DNA of 64,000 bases, from contig JAFCMP010000544.1 of NCBI GenBank assembly GCA_017506865.1, positions 124,001 to 188,000 of the forward strand. Reading direction: 5' to 3'. Below, in pieces: positions 10,916-22,600 of this stretch; the stretch's first letter is position 1; every line of letters starts with the position of its first letter. This DNA is from Tribonema minus (Eukaryota; Sar; Xanthophyceae; Tribonematales; Tribonemataceae). The position numbers and the translations under genes are program-made. The notes below the pieces were generated by a model that saw nothing but the letters and a program-made list of their open reading frames with translations, made no database searches and was not told the origin of the DNA.

Positions 10916-12190
10916 ACGCACTGCTGTTGTGGCCCTCACCACCACCAATCAACCAGTGTCGGCGTTTCTGCTGCTGCGCTGTTCGCTTGCGGGCGCCCAA
11001 CCACGTTCAGGGGAAAATTGACGCTATCAATTTCAGTTACATAGGCGGCTGCTGTCCATGGCGCGCTGACAAAGCATTGTGGGGAAAATAATCAGAGCAG
11101 AATCAATTGCATGCTGCTGTTTGCTGCTTGCTCGTGCCATCGAGCTGCCGGTGAGCGATGATGGGTTGGGTTTCTCACAAGAGTTGCTTCTGTGCCATAC
11201 GCAGTTGCACAGCAAGTCAGCTGCTGTGCTGTGTTTGCGGCTCCACTGTGTCTGCGCGCCAGCACACTGGGGGGAAGCCCCCTAGTGTTGGCTCCCTCCA
11301 CCAGTTCTTGTTCTTGTGTTGCACCTTGTGAAAACCAGGGCCCAAACAATTAGAATTGGTGGGTAAGCCCTACCACCAACCCCCCACCTACAGCCCCTCT
11401 TGTGTGCAATCCGACTACTTCGTCAATTTACAAATGCATCGACGTCAATTAACGCCTTCTGGGCACGTCATCAACGTGAAGGCAGACAGTATCGTCAAAT
11501 TGTCAATACATTCATTCACTGCAAGGTTTGCTGCTTTTATGATAGCCTGGGAAAATCTAGCTCACTTCTCACATGTCATGCGTAAGAAGCTTCCATATAG
11601 GGGCCGGACAAGATCCAGTCAAGTGGGGTCTTGGCAGATAGATCTGATGCACCTGTGCACACATACACATGACGTGAAGTGCGCAGGGCAGCATTGGCCA
11701 AGCATACTTCACCGCAAGCACATGTTGTTGGGTTACAACTCAATCAGAGGCTCATGCAACACTTCACTTACACTACGTGACTTTGTATGGTGTGAAGAAG
11801 GGGCACGCGCCATCCTCCCATGTCCCACCCTTCCTCCCCATTTCGTATTTTTTATTTAGTTTTAGGAGCAAAATTCGGCTCGCTGTGTCCTTTCGCAAAC
11901 GAGAGTTTAGCCGGGCAAGCCGCAGTGCCTACACGCTTGCTGGCAGCCTGGCAGAGCCTCGTACTACACTCGTATGCAGTGCACTGCTCTAAACCTCAAC
12001 TCGGCTGCAGAGGTGGTCAGCATGCACACCTCTGCTGCCAACACGCAATTGTCGTCGAGTAAACGCAGATTGCATGACAGCTTTGAAGACCGGTGATACA
12101 AGCTCTATAGGGGCAAGGCGGACTAAACTGGTGCATAGAAATCACTCTCCTGCCAATCCTAGATAGAGTCCTCACGCACCACCTCTAAAA
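10916..12190. other. no supported gene
   Basis: Contains a 167-codon + frame (11356-11859) without recognisable motifs and several shorter overlapping frames. I see no repeat shared with the rest of the window. Nothing here is strong enough to call a gene. Confidence 0.5.
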
Positions 12191-12201
12191 GTACAAGAGA
12201 G

Positions 12202-12241
12202 TTCTGGGCTTTTTCGCGCCCTGAGCGAGAATCAATAAAAA
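12202..12241 (+). mobile_element. 40-bp LINE tail of a second family (F2)
   Basis: The sequence gggctttttcgcgccctgag, then gcgagaatcaataaaaa. It is flanked by gtacaagagag at 12191-12201 and 12242-12252. Related 3' ends occur at 17365-17402, 56442-56480 and 63373-63394, all abutting GTAC. The body of this family is not in the window. Confidence 0.75.
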
Positions 12242-12252
12242 GTACAAGAGAG

Positions 12253-12389
12253 TAATGCTGGGCTGTGTTGCGGCGCCGGTATCCAAGCTCCTAGGGCACA
12301 GCGCAGACTAGGCTGCTGCGTTGACGCAAGCTTTTCGATTGCATAGGCAACCCGGCCTCCCTTGGGCCTTTATAAATACAAGTCCATAC
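12253..12389 (+). mobile_element. 137-bp 5'-truncated LINE copy with 11-bp target duplication
   Basis: Matches the last ~137 bp of the minus-strand LINE: the end of its ORF plus the tail ending aagtccatac. It is flanked by gtacaagagag at 12242-12252 and 12390-12400. The left duplication is also the right duplication of the F2 insertion beside it. Confidence 0.9.
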
Positions 12390-12517
12390 GTACAAGAGAG
12401 AGATGATCAATTTATTTGTTCACATTGCATTCAATTCCATTCAATTTCATTAAGTTGCATTCAATCCATTTACTGCCATCAGTCCCATATCATCCAATCT
12501 GAATGCCATCACCAATG

Positions 12518-12640
12518 TCCAAGCTCTCCGGTGTCCAAGCTCTCAGGCACGGCGCAGACTCGGCTGCTGCGTTGACGCAAGCTTTTCGATTGCATAGGCA
12601 ACCCGGCCTCCCTTGGGCCTTTATAAATACAAGTCCATAC
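12518..12640 (+). mobile_element. second truncated LINE 3' end
   Basis: Carries the same 3' segment (gctgcgttgacgcaagc ... aagtccatac) as the copy about 250 bp upstream. It is preceded by a partly duplicated tccaagctct. The base after the tail is gtgcc, the only copy not abutting GTAC. No clear target duplication is visible. Confidence 0.75.
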
Positions 12641-12644
12641 GTGC

Positions 12645-13660
12645 CGACTAGGTGCCAGTGGCAGCAGAAGTCACCTTGAGGCTAGAAACACATGGGCTCC
12701 CATGGGCCTTTTCAATGTGTAATTTAAGCTCATGATACAATTTTCTTCTATTCCATTCCATTCCATACAATTCAAGTTGCATACAATTGCATTCAATTCT
12801 AAACAATCGTGCATTTCATCATTTACCATCACATCCATACAGCTCGTTCACCGTCATCTTGCGCAATGAGCTGCCCTACGCTGGGGGAGTGGTACTGGCA
12901 CCAGGAGTATACAGCAGCGATGGCAGCGATGGCCTCATTTTCTTGTGCGCAAAGCTCTCACCAGCGCTCAGAGTTTGCTGCCTTGCCTCCGAATGCAACA
13001 ATTGCGCAAAATGTATCAGGGCATGCTGCAGCACAGCTGCAGCACCTCTGATGAAACTACGAGACCCGTTGTGCTGAAGGCCACGCAAGCGGCCAGTGCA
13101 TTGGCCACACCAACGCAAACACCAAGCACTGTGATGAGTTGCGCCAATTTGGTGGTGACATGCTTTTTTGGCCCAATTTTGGATGGGGAGGAAGAGAAGC
13201 CGGTGGGGAGGAGGGATCCGCCGTGAAGGAAGGGGGGGGGGGGGCAGGGTTGTGTTTTTGTACGTAGTGCGCCCATGTACCTAGCCAGCGTGCTGGAGTC
13301 TGACAGGGTTTTTTTAGTGCGCAGTGCACCGATGTACCTAGCCAGCTCTGGCGTATGATGCTGCCAGATTACCTGCCTGTGTCTATCTATGAGAGCTTCT
13401 TGCAGGAGTGTGTGTGTCCCTGGTAGTGGCACGCCGGGATACGCATTAAAAATAATCGCGGATCGTCACATCACACAATTTCTTCATACATGCATTGAAT
13501 TGTGCCCATGTGCCATGATCTTGGGATGCCATCAGCAAAAATGCATTGCAGAAGGTTTGTAGTGTTGTATGAATGCCACCAGGACTGTATCACCTCTCAC
13601 GCAGACAAATCACACAGCACTTTTGAACAAAAATGGCATTTTTCTGCTTGATACCACTTG
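12645..13660. other. 3' flank of gene A, low-complexity and short repeats
   Basis: Includes CATTCAATTC-rich AT tracts (12.75-12.85 kb), a G run at about 13231-13243 and a short direct repeat (tgtacctagccagc at about 13275 and 13335). No exon with splice sites was found. Confidence 0.45.
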
Positions 13661-16600
13661 CTACAGCTCAGCGTTCGCTGCGGAAGCCTTCTTCTTCTTC
13701 TTGTTCTTCTTCTTCAGCTTTTTCTTTGAGTCCTGCAGTGATGCAACAAGCAGTGGACAGTGCAGGCAACATGAGGGGCTTGTGACAGAAGATTGACGAG
13801 GTATGTAGCCAACCTGGGACGTATGCACATTTCTACATCAAAACGCATCATCTCAGCAAGCACAACAATACATGCAACCTACACTCTGTTGCATGCATTG
13901 CGTGGAGTATGATATACCCTGTGTATGAAATGCACATCCAGTCATGTATGGTATTTGTCACTCACTTCGTTTGCCTTCGCAAACAACTGAAATCGTGGTA
14001 TTTTGAATCGCGGATTTCAAAATTGTTTCACGCTCTTGAGCGCCGTCCATGGATGAATTTCCGGACTTTTGCATGAGGTTGCAGTCCATGAACAGATGGT
14101 GTGTTCGAGCAGAACAAACAACACATCAGAAAGTAATGTGTCGGGGGCATCACGTGATGCCGCAACGCTGCAAGCAATGGGATTGGTGACGCTGTGTAGA
14201 GCGGGGTCATGATATAAGAGCGGGTCCATCCTGTCTGCCACCTGCATGTACTCCTTTATTGTCCTGAGGCTTAAGTAGAGTTAGGTCAAACCCTCGGCTG
14301 ACACTAGCCCTAGGAGTAGGGTTTGAGTAGTTGACTAGGGTTTGTGTACCAAACCAACTCAGGCTAGTTCAGTTGAACTTGGCTGCGAAAAGCCTGACAT
14401 GACAGCAACCGCACATGCAGCACCATCCACACGCGGCACCATGTGCTACATCGCTGTGATACGCTTGAGCGTCGTTGAATACTTCGAAGTATCGAACACA
14501 AGGAGCTGCCGTTCAAGCATCAGCGGCAAGTGGTAGGTGGGCACGACAAGAGAGCGGTCAGCTCCAATCAGCAGCAACCCGCTCTTCTTTCGACCAGATC
14601 CATGTCCGGCCATCAGACGGCTCTTGTACTGTGATTGCTCAGATATCACTGTGACCCCCCTGTACATGATCAAACTGCGGGCGAACATATTGTAGGACCT
14701 GACGTACCCACCACTAGTATTGTGTACAAGCTGCCAATGTGCTTTACAGAAATATCAAATGAATACACTGAAACCATCTGCCTTTTCTTGCTGTCTGAAC
14801 AAACTTTTTCTGCATTTCTTAAAAAAACCAACACACTGTGGTCTCCTGCAGTCACCTCTGCCGTTGCTGCTGCTCGAGTGGGTTTAGCAACCTCTTCATT
14901 CCTCATGCTAGCTTGGGTGATTAAAGTGAGGGGTAAGATCTGTCGCTATTACACACGAACCTGGTTCAACACTGCAGCTGCAGCTTGCCGCTCTCGTTCT
15001 AGGTCCTCTTCCAGCTGCTTCCTCCTAGCTTCTTCTTCTTTCAGTATTTCTGCCATCATGTCTGCCATGTCGCCCTGTGAAGCAATGACAAAATCATCCA
15101 GCAAATGTGAGTGCCACACTCGTCAAAGCTTGTGGTGCGCTGACATGGATGTCAAGTGTAGCTAAACAACACATCAAGTGATGAGTTGTGCAAGTACATC
15201 AAGTGATTATCTGTGCAAGAGCACAAAATCTGTGTTGTGCATCATGGTACTTTTAACACAGCTCAGATCGCCACAGCATTCCGCTAAACCAAAGTGGTGA
15301 GCTCCCATACGCCTCACTGGTGCTACCAACTTGATCTGCGCTCTCAGAAGCTTACCGTTGTTGGTCAGGCCATGTGCAACAGCAAGTGCTGAGCTGAGCG
15401 CCAAAGGAAAGCAATTGGACAAGGCACATTGAGCATAAAAACATTGTACTCCAGAAGTACTTGAAATTGCAGCAATTTGCAACAGAAATTGCAGCAACAG
15501 TGGGTGGCTGCACACTGTACAGTAGAGGCTACCAGCCCCGCAGCCCCTGTGGTAGCGTCCGTCACCCTGCCCCCCCTGTGCTTTTCATTCCAAGCCACAG
15601 AAGTCACCAAGTGATCGACTCGCATCACGGTCGTGAAGTCTGAGGCTGCCTCTGAGAGGGCAACCATCATTCATACGTTCAGCAGCTGCCAGCCGCAAGG
15701 ATTGGTGCGTTCAAATATGTTCATGCACACCACCAGCATTCCTCCACCAATGCCGATTGCCGACCACCTACATCGCTGGAGCATGAGATGCGCAGGCACC
15801 TAGTCATGTAATAATTTGCACATAGTACCCAAAGTGCAGTGTGGCCCAAACTGCAAGTGTACGGCGAACTGACATCATACCACAAACACAAGAAAGAGCT
15901 TCTTCAGCAACTTAACGGAGGTATAACATAACTTTGCTGAGGCTTGCCAAGGGCCTACTCACCTCGTCTTCTTCTCCAGCAGTGATTCGCATCTCGAGCA
16001 TAAAATCCGTGCAGTTGCGTTTCACAGGTGCAGGTATTTGATGTAGGACAGAACTCGAAGCCTTGGAAGAAAAAACGTCCGACAAGAAAGACCTGCAAGG
16101 CGCAAAGAAAGAATGTTCTCACAACGTTGGGTACTGTAGCAGTACTAGCAACTTGAAGAGAGGTATTTTGGGGCAAAAGAGCGTTACAATTGTAATCGGC
16201 AGATACCTGGATCATTCAGCGTCAGCACCGCTCGCAAATGGGTGTTCATATGCTCACAGTCATTAACATCGTATACGTTTAAAGCACGCGCACACCGTGA
16301 GTGGATCCTGCTGAGCACTGACATACCTGTTCATGCAGGTTTTGCTTACTGCATCTAAAGTTTGTTCTTCAGCAACATGAATCATACACTAGCTGCGAGA
16401 CTTTCGTTTGGGTCTCTTGTATTTCCATCTCTGGCACCAAGTTGGGCAGTTACGCTCGCAGCCCATATACTTGGACTGCGCGTGCGCAGAGGGAGCTGCG
16501 TCCTCAGGCAGAGGGAGAGCATGCTCTGAAGTACCAAGGGCAAGGTCCACAGCTGTGCCGCTCTGGATGATCAATACGGGCAAGCGTGGACAAGACTGAT

Positions 16601-19600
16601 GTGCTGGTCGCTGGTCCCATCCCATTTCTACACGATCAGCATGTGCAGGAGTCCACGTGTTGACTGCGCTATTGTCGGCTATGCGCACAAGAGGACTGGA
16701 CAGGGGGGTAGGGGGATAGCTGGATCGCCAGGGGACGCACGTCCAAAAAGCGCTGCCATGATTCTGTTACCGTCATTTGATGACAATGTCTGTTGACACT
16801 ACATACAGACTAGACGGTGTGCCGCCAGCTACCATGATGGTTGAGCTATTGCGGCGTCATGGCACGCACCGCCTTGCGTGCGGCAACGTGCGTGATCGTT
16901 GCAGTTGTCATGATCGACCATAAAGTGTTACATACGTTGGTATACCATGGTGTGTGAGAAACTTGTTTGATGAGTGGGTGTCGTGCAGTACAGCCCATTC
17001 CTTTCATGTCTTCAACTTGCACTATGAAGTATTTCATTGGTGCACATTCCATGGTAACAGTGATTCTAGCCACTTTCAATCAGCTGCGGGCATACAGATC
17101 TGCAGCACGCACAATCACCTCTTGATGAAGGTTTCTGGGCACGAAAATGGCAATGTTTGCATCAAAGGGGCCGTTACATGAGATCACAGGCAGTGGCGGA
17201 GGAGGGCCGGTCTCAGTCTTGTCCTGAGTGTGCTCGAGATATACCAGTGGGGAAAGCGCTGGCCATGTCGTTTCGAAGTGATCGGCAACGCGCATTGAGA
17301 CACTGTCAAGGTGCTCACAAGGACACATGTAGATTTTGATTGCAAGTCCATGGACATCCACCATCTGGGCTTGTTCGCGCCCTGAGCGAGAATTCATAAA
17401 AAGTACATTAGGGTCAAAGTCAGGGTTACCACATTGCGGTAGTCCTTTTTGTGATACGCGGAATTAGGCTTCTTGAAGATGTTTAGCGTAAGGTCTTAGG
17501 GTTATGATTGAGGTAGACTCATGTGTAATCCGTCAGCACTTGTGACCCTCACAGAACAGTCTGGCCCCTGCAATAAGCACATTCTCATCTAGGAGAGCAA
17601 CATAGGAATACTTCTATATCAGTGAATCACAACAGATGATGCAAGCACCCAAGATGGTGCCAATGCTCAAATGAGGCTGCGCAGTACAACTGCTCCCTCT
17701 TGAAGACTCAAATGTATGCTGAATGGTATGATGTATTCACTCACCTGACAGCTTCCTTCTCAAAGTGACCGACCAGATGGCTGACCCTGTATTGCACATC
17801 GAGCAAGCCAAGCACAATCCAAAGTGTTTTATTACAGTGGCCATTGCAGTGTGAGATCCGCACATGCACATGTCAAGTTACATTACTGGCATTGAGAACA
17901 TACTGTTGCCCTCAACTACACGACACCATCTGGCCGTCGTGAATTGGGCCTGATAACATCTGGCTTGAAGCTGCACAACACACCTAAGGGCTGACTGTCA
18001 TGTTATTCGATCCAATGCGTACTGCACTATGCGGCTGCACAAGATGGCCTTGCACATCTACTGCCGTACAAATACTTGCTAGAGCAAGTGTGACATATAT
18101 GCAAAATCATAGAAGTATCATGTTTGTTTCATGCTGGCATGAATTGCGCTTTGTAACCGACCTTGCTCTTTCAATGCTGTCCTTCTGCTCTAAGCAATCT
18201 CTTCAAATGTAATGAATGAATTTAAATCTGCTCGGGGGCATATAACAACTCTCAGAAGACGGCATGTATGCTGTAGTGTGATCTTGCATTACGCAGCAAC
18301 AGAATGAAGTTGGCAGGTATTTGAACTACCTGCAGTTCATTCACAAAGTAAAAGGTGTTTGAAACACTCAGATCGGGCGCATGTCAGGAGCCATACACGG
18401 TGGCTGTGTGAATCCTGTCGTTCAAAAGCAGTGCCACAACCTTCAAATGCGAGTAACCTGAAGAACAAGGCTGCTATCTGCATCAGCACAAATATCCAAT
18501 GCATCCAAACAGTAGTTGTGACGTGCTTGTGATGCAAGCATACCTTGATCGCTTCGGAATGTACACCAGCATGGACGGCAACGTCCCGCTGGAGAACAAG
18601 TCGGCCTGGAATCCCAGCCCTGCCACAAACTCAGGCTGACAATCAGCTCTCACAAAAGCCACCTGCCAAGGATTTGAGCCATCTACGCCAGCAGCAACAC
18701 AACAGGTGCGCATGAGGCTCAGTTCCTGGTACTAGCAATCTGCTTAAGGCCGTTAGAAGTCATAGTGTATGCATCGCTGTTGAACAATGGAGGTGGCCGA
18801 CTGCAAGTGCATAGTTACATGATAGCTGTGTAGGATAACCACTGAGCAGTCCTCGTGGCATTGCTTGAAGGCAGGTGCTGACGGCTCAATGTGTCATCAG
18901 TACCGCCGCAATATCAAGTGGTCAATGATGTGACGGATGAACGTAACTCTATCAACTCACCATCATTCGAGTGAACACGGTAGCAGTGCATTGCTGTCCA
19001 ACTTGAGTCCACATACGCACAGTTCAATGCTTGCAGACAGCAAATTTAGAATCAATCTTGTTTGTGACAAGCACAGCTTAGACGCAGGGCGCTTAAATAT
19101 ACTGCTGCATGTGCTGTCGCCATCAGAGCATTGCCTTGCTGATACAGACGCTCATATAGCACACACGTTCACGCCTTACCTGGTCGGAGCGGAATTGTAT
19201 TCTGCAGTACCTCTGTGACGGCCATCAGGGGGTCTGCAGCCTTTGCCTGGGTATCAGCGCTGCAGAGCACATGGTGCGGCAAAGCAATGCTTGTGGCATG
19301 AGCGTAGTGTGCTATTGGTGACCAGAACAAACAATACAGGCTTGAAGGGAGGCACGATCATCTATGTACATGTTAAACAGAACTGCATGCGTTGTGGCTG
19401 CCTGCCAACCACATAAGTAGTGCAGATGCCTTGATGCTGTCGGCGCTGCTTACAAGCCACACAATGTAGGCAATCAAAGCAATTGATCTCGTTGCAGTGA
19501 CCATGGATCACATACCTGGCTGTTGGCACTAGTGCTATGATACACAGGGAGGTCTGGTTTGGCAGGCACACATCTTTCTCCCAGCTGTCAGCCGTAATCT

Positions 19601-22600
19601 CAACAAGGTCCACCTGCAAAAGTCAAATGATTCAGTGTACGCGTCGGTATCAGATCGTGAATGCCTTGGAGTTTGCACGCAGGTGAGACTGGCGTGTACT
19701 TGTCATTTGCTGCTGGTAGCTCTGTGCAGCTTCCCGACTGAGGTATGATATCGAAACAGCAGGAGTTTCCTCGAGTGTAATATGTTGAACATACAGCAAC
19801 CACTCTCAGGGATGCAGAACTTTGCAGCTGCACGTTCATTGCAGCAACTCGCTGTAGCCAAGACATCGATGTCCGACTTGTGTGTGTGGTGTCAGAATCG
19901 CTGCCAAACATGCAGGCATCCATGATTTGGTCAGGCTAGGACTGCATCAGATTATCATGATTTCACATGTGACTGCATGCATACAAATAAATCAAGCACT
20001 TCATGCTGCTTCTCAAGTAGTGCAAGACCATCCTTAGCGACGGGAGCTCTTAATGCTTTGGCAGAGTCATTTAGAGACAGAAGAGCACGTCCCTTTTATG
20101 CCGAGATCAAACGCATTGCAACGTTAATGCCATTATGATATAGAAGTACAACCAGACTGGAACTTAGATCTCAATTGATGAGGCTGTTTGCTGTCAGCAG
20201 CACAAGCAGGCAGCAGCAAGCCGAATATCTGTCATTTTATGGAGCGTCATGTGAGGGCACAAAAATGCCCACAGGTGGAGGTCAAATACAAATTATACAT
20301 TCAGGGTACATTCAGTAAGTAAGTCATCACAGCCTCAGAACAGCTGAGACCCTTCCAAGTTTTTGTCAAACAGGCGGTGGTTCAGCAAATGCAACTGCTG
20401 ACTGACTTGACTGCATGAGCCAGATCGAGCAACACCGCCACTTTGGCCATTGCCCACACAGCATTGAGCCAGTTCAACGAAGACGTTACAATAACGTACA
20501 CGTTGGCTTCACTGAGGCTCGCATGAAGAAGACAGGTGGCAGCAGTTTTTTGGCCATAGCCCACACAGCATTGAGCCAGTTCAACGAAGACCTTGCGATA
20601 ACGTACACGTTGGCTTCACTGAGGCTCAAATGAAGAAGACAGGCGGCAGCAAATCGGCCGAAGACCTTGTTGTCAGTCAAGCTGCAGCGCAAACTAAACT
20701 GGCAAGTGTAGAGGTGTTCAAGTGCGTGTTTGTGGTCAATACGATTGTGTGTGAGCTTACATTGCTGAGTGTTGCCGCCACAGGTTGTTGGCCCCCAGCG
20801 CCAGCGTCTGCACCACCAACATGGACAGTGAATTAGACAATCACAGCAAGGCAATCACAGCACGATATGTCATGATGCCAGCAACACAGCAGTGCAGAGC
20901 AGCACAGCCCTTCCGACAGCCCTCAAAGGACATGGACACTGTATGCAGTATATACATTGTTGATGCGCTGCGCGTGTGAGCAAGCACACTGGCTATCATC
21001 ATAGAGTTGCAACGCATGGCCCAGCTCAAACAAGCTACATATCATATGTAACATATGCCTTCATGGATGCACCAGCCTGACACCTTTCAAAACCAATTAC
21101 CAATCACTGTTACACACACACACACACCTGAATACACACAGCTCTGCTACGGTATCGCAGGATTCGGCACATCATGCCGCGGATGCACCATTGGGGCCTT
21201 CCTTTTGACAGAGTTGTGATCCTGATTTAACTGGTGATACAAGGCTGCATGCATGAACCAAGGCTGTTCATACGCTCGCTTGAATCTATGATAATAGACG
21301 GAACTTCATGCATGTGGCGGGACGATGATGGCGGTGTCACAGGGGGTGCTGGGAAAAACCGCTCAGCTTGTAAAACCCATCAACGTTGCAGCAGTGGTAC
21401 CTTGCTTGCACTGACTTGCCTGCATGAGCTTTTAAGGCTTCCCTCCTGCTGGCTATCATGTTAATCCAGTTGACGAGGTTGCTGCAAAAAAAACACACAC
21501 ACAAAATACAGCACATCAAGTTAGACGGAAAGAAAATTGAACGGAATGAACAACACAAAGCGTACAAAATACAGCACATCAAGTCAGACCGGAGTGCACT
21601 GGTGAACTTAAGTGTGACAAAAGTCAAATACTGGAGGATTATCATTTACTGGTAGCTGGCCGCTACTTACCTGAAGGTAGGAGGGCCCATCATCCTGCTA
21701 TCATAGCCTGTCCCTGTCAGGCTACGCTCTGAACTCTGCCTCCCTGCACAAAATCAACATGGAGTGAAGCGGCATTGAGTTATTAGCTGCAATGAAAGCT
21801 TGCAAGCATCATGTGCTTTGCTGCGGTGCTCTAAACGTTGAAGAGGGCACATGATTATAAACTGCTACAATTGTTGACGGCCACTGCACATGGCGTCACG
21901 TACAATGGAGGCACTGACAGTAGAGGTTAGCAACGGAATGTTCAGGGGTCTGCGTTTCGTGTTCCGTGTTTCGCCCTCACGGGCCTTCCGTTTCCGTTTC
22001 GTTTTCCGTGTTAAACGGAACACGGAACACAGAAACCGTGTTTCATTCCGTTTTGGTGGTGTTTTGAGCCTGTGCAGCCGTGCCATTGCCCACCACCACA
22101 TGCACAAGTGCTGCTATTACTATGGTCCTGCTTAACCCCATTGGCCGGGCAAGCAAGGAGGAATAGGTTGAAACTACATGGCATACACGATGTCGTCTTA
22201 TCCGATACAATGTCGTCTTATCCGATACAATGTCGTCTTATCCGATACAATGGACTCTGTCCAGCATTTGCGGCACGGCAGTAAATGGGGCATGTGACCG
22301 CGCATTTGAGACAGCTAGTTGCAGGGCGACCGACAAATTACGGAACGCCCTGACAAGCAGTCTCAGGGCATAGGCGTTAGTTGCAGGACTGTGGTCCAAA
22401 CTCCGGTCTCTGCCGTGTAAAGAAAACATTGAACTTCAACTTTTACTTGAACTTGGCTATCTGTAGTTAGTCGCAAATGCCTTTTTTAGAGATTAAAATC
22501 ATCGCCATGCTGCACAATGTGCAGTGCACCCACCAGGACAGATGTCTGGCACCACATAAGCACGCAAACGCTGCTAAACCCGCATAAAACGCAACCGTTT

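Noticed and set aside
15207-15670. Extra gene A exons near 15.3 and 15.6 kb (SALAVAHGL, EAASDFTTVM)
   Set aside because: Exons 16092-15963 and 15074-14961 join directly in phase 0, and both candidates would break the frame.
16389-16590. Minus-strand terminal exon ending KRPKRKSRS
   Set aside because: It looks protein-like but lies in a gene A intron, has no partner exon and is not needed by the gene A frame. A nested gene cannot be supported.
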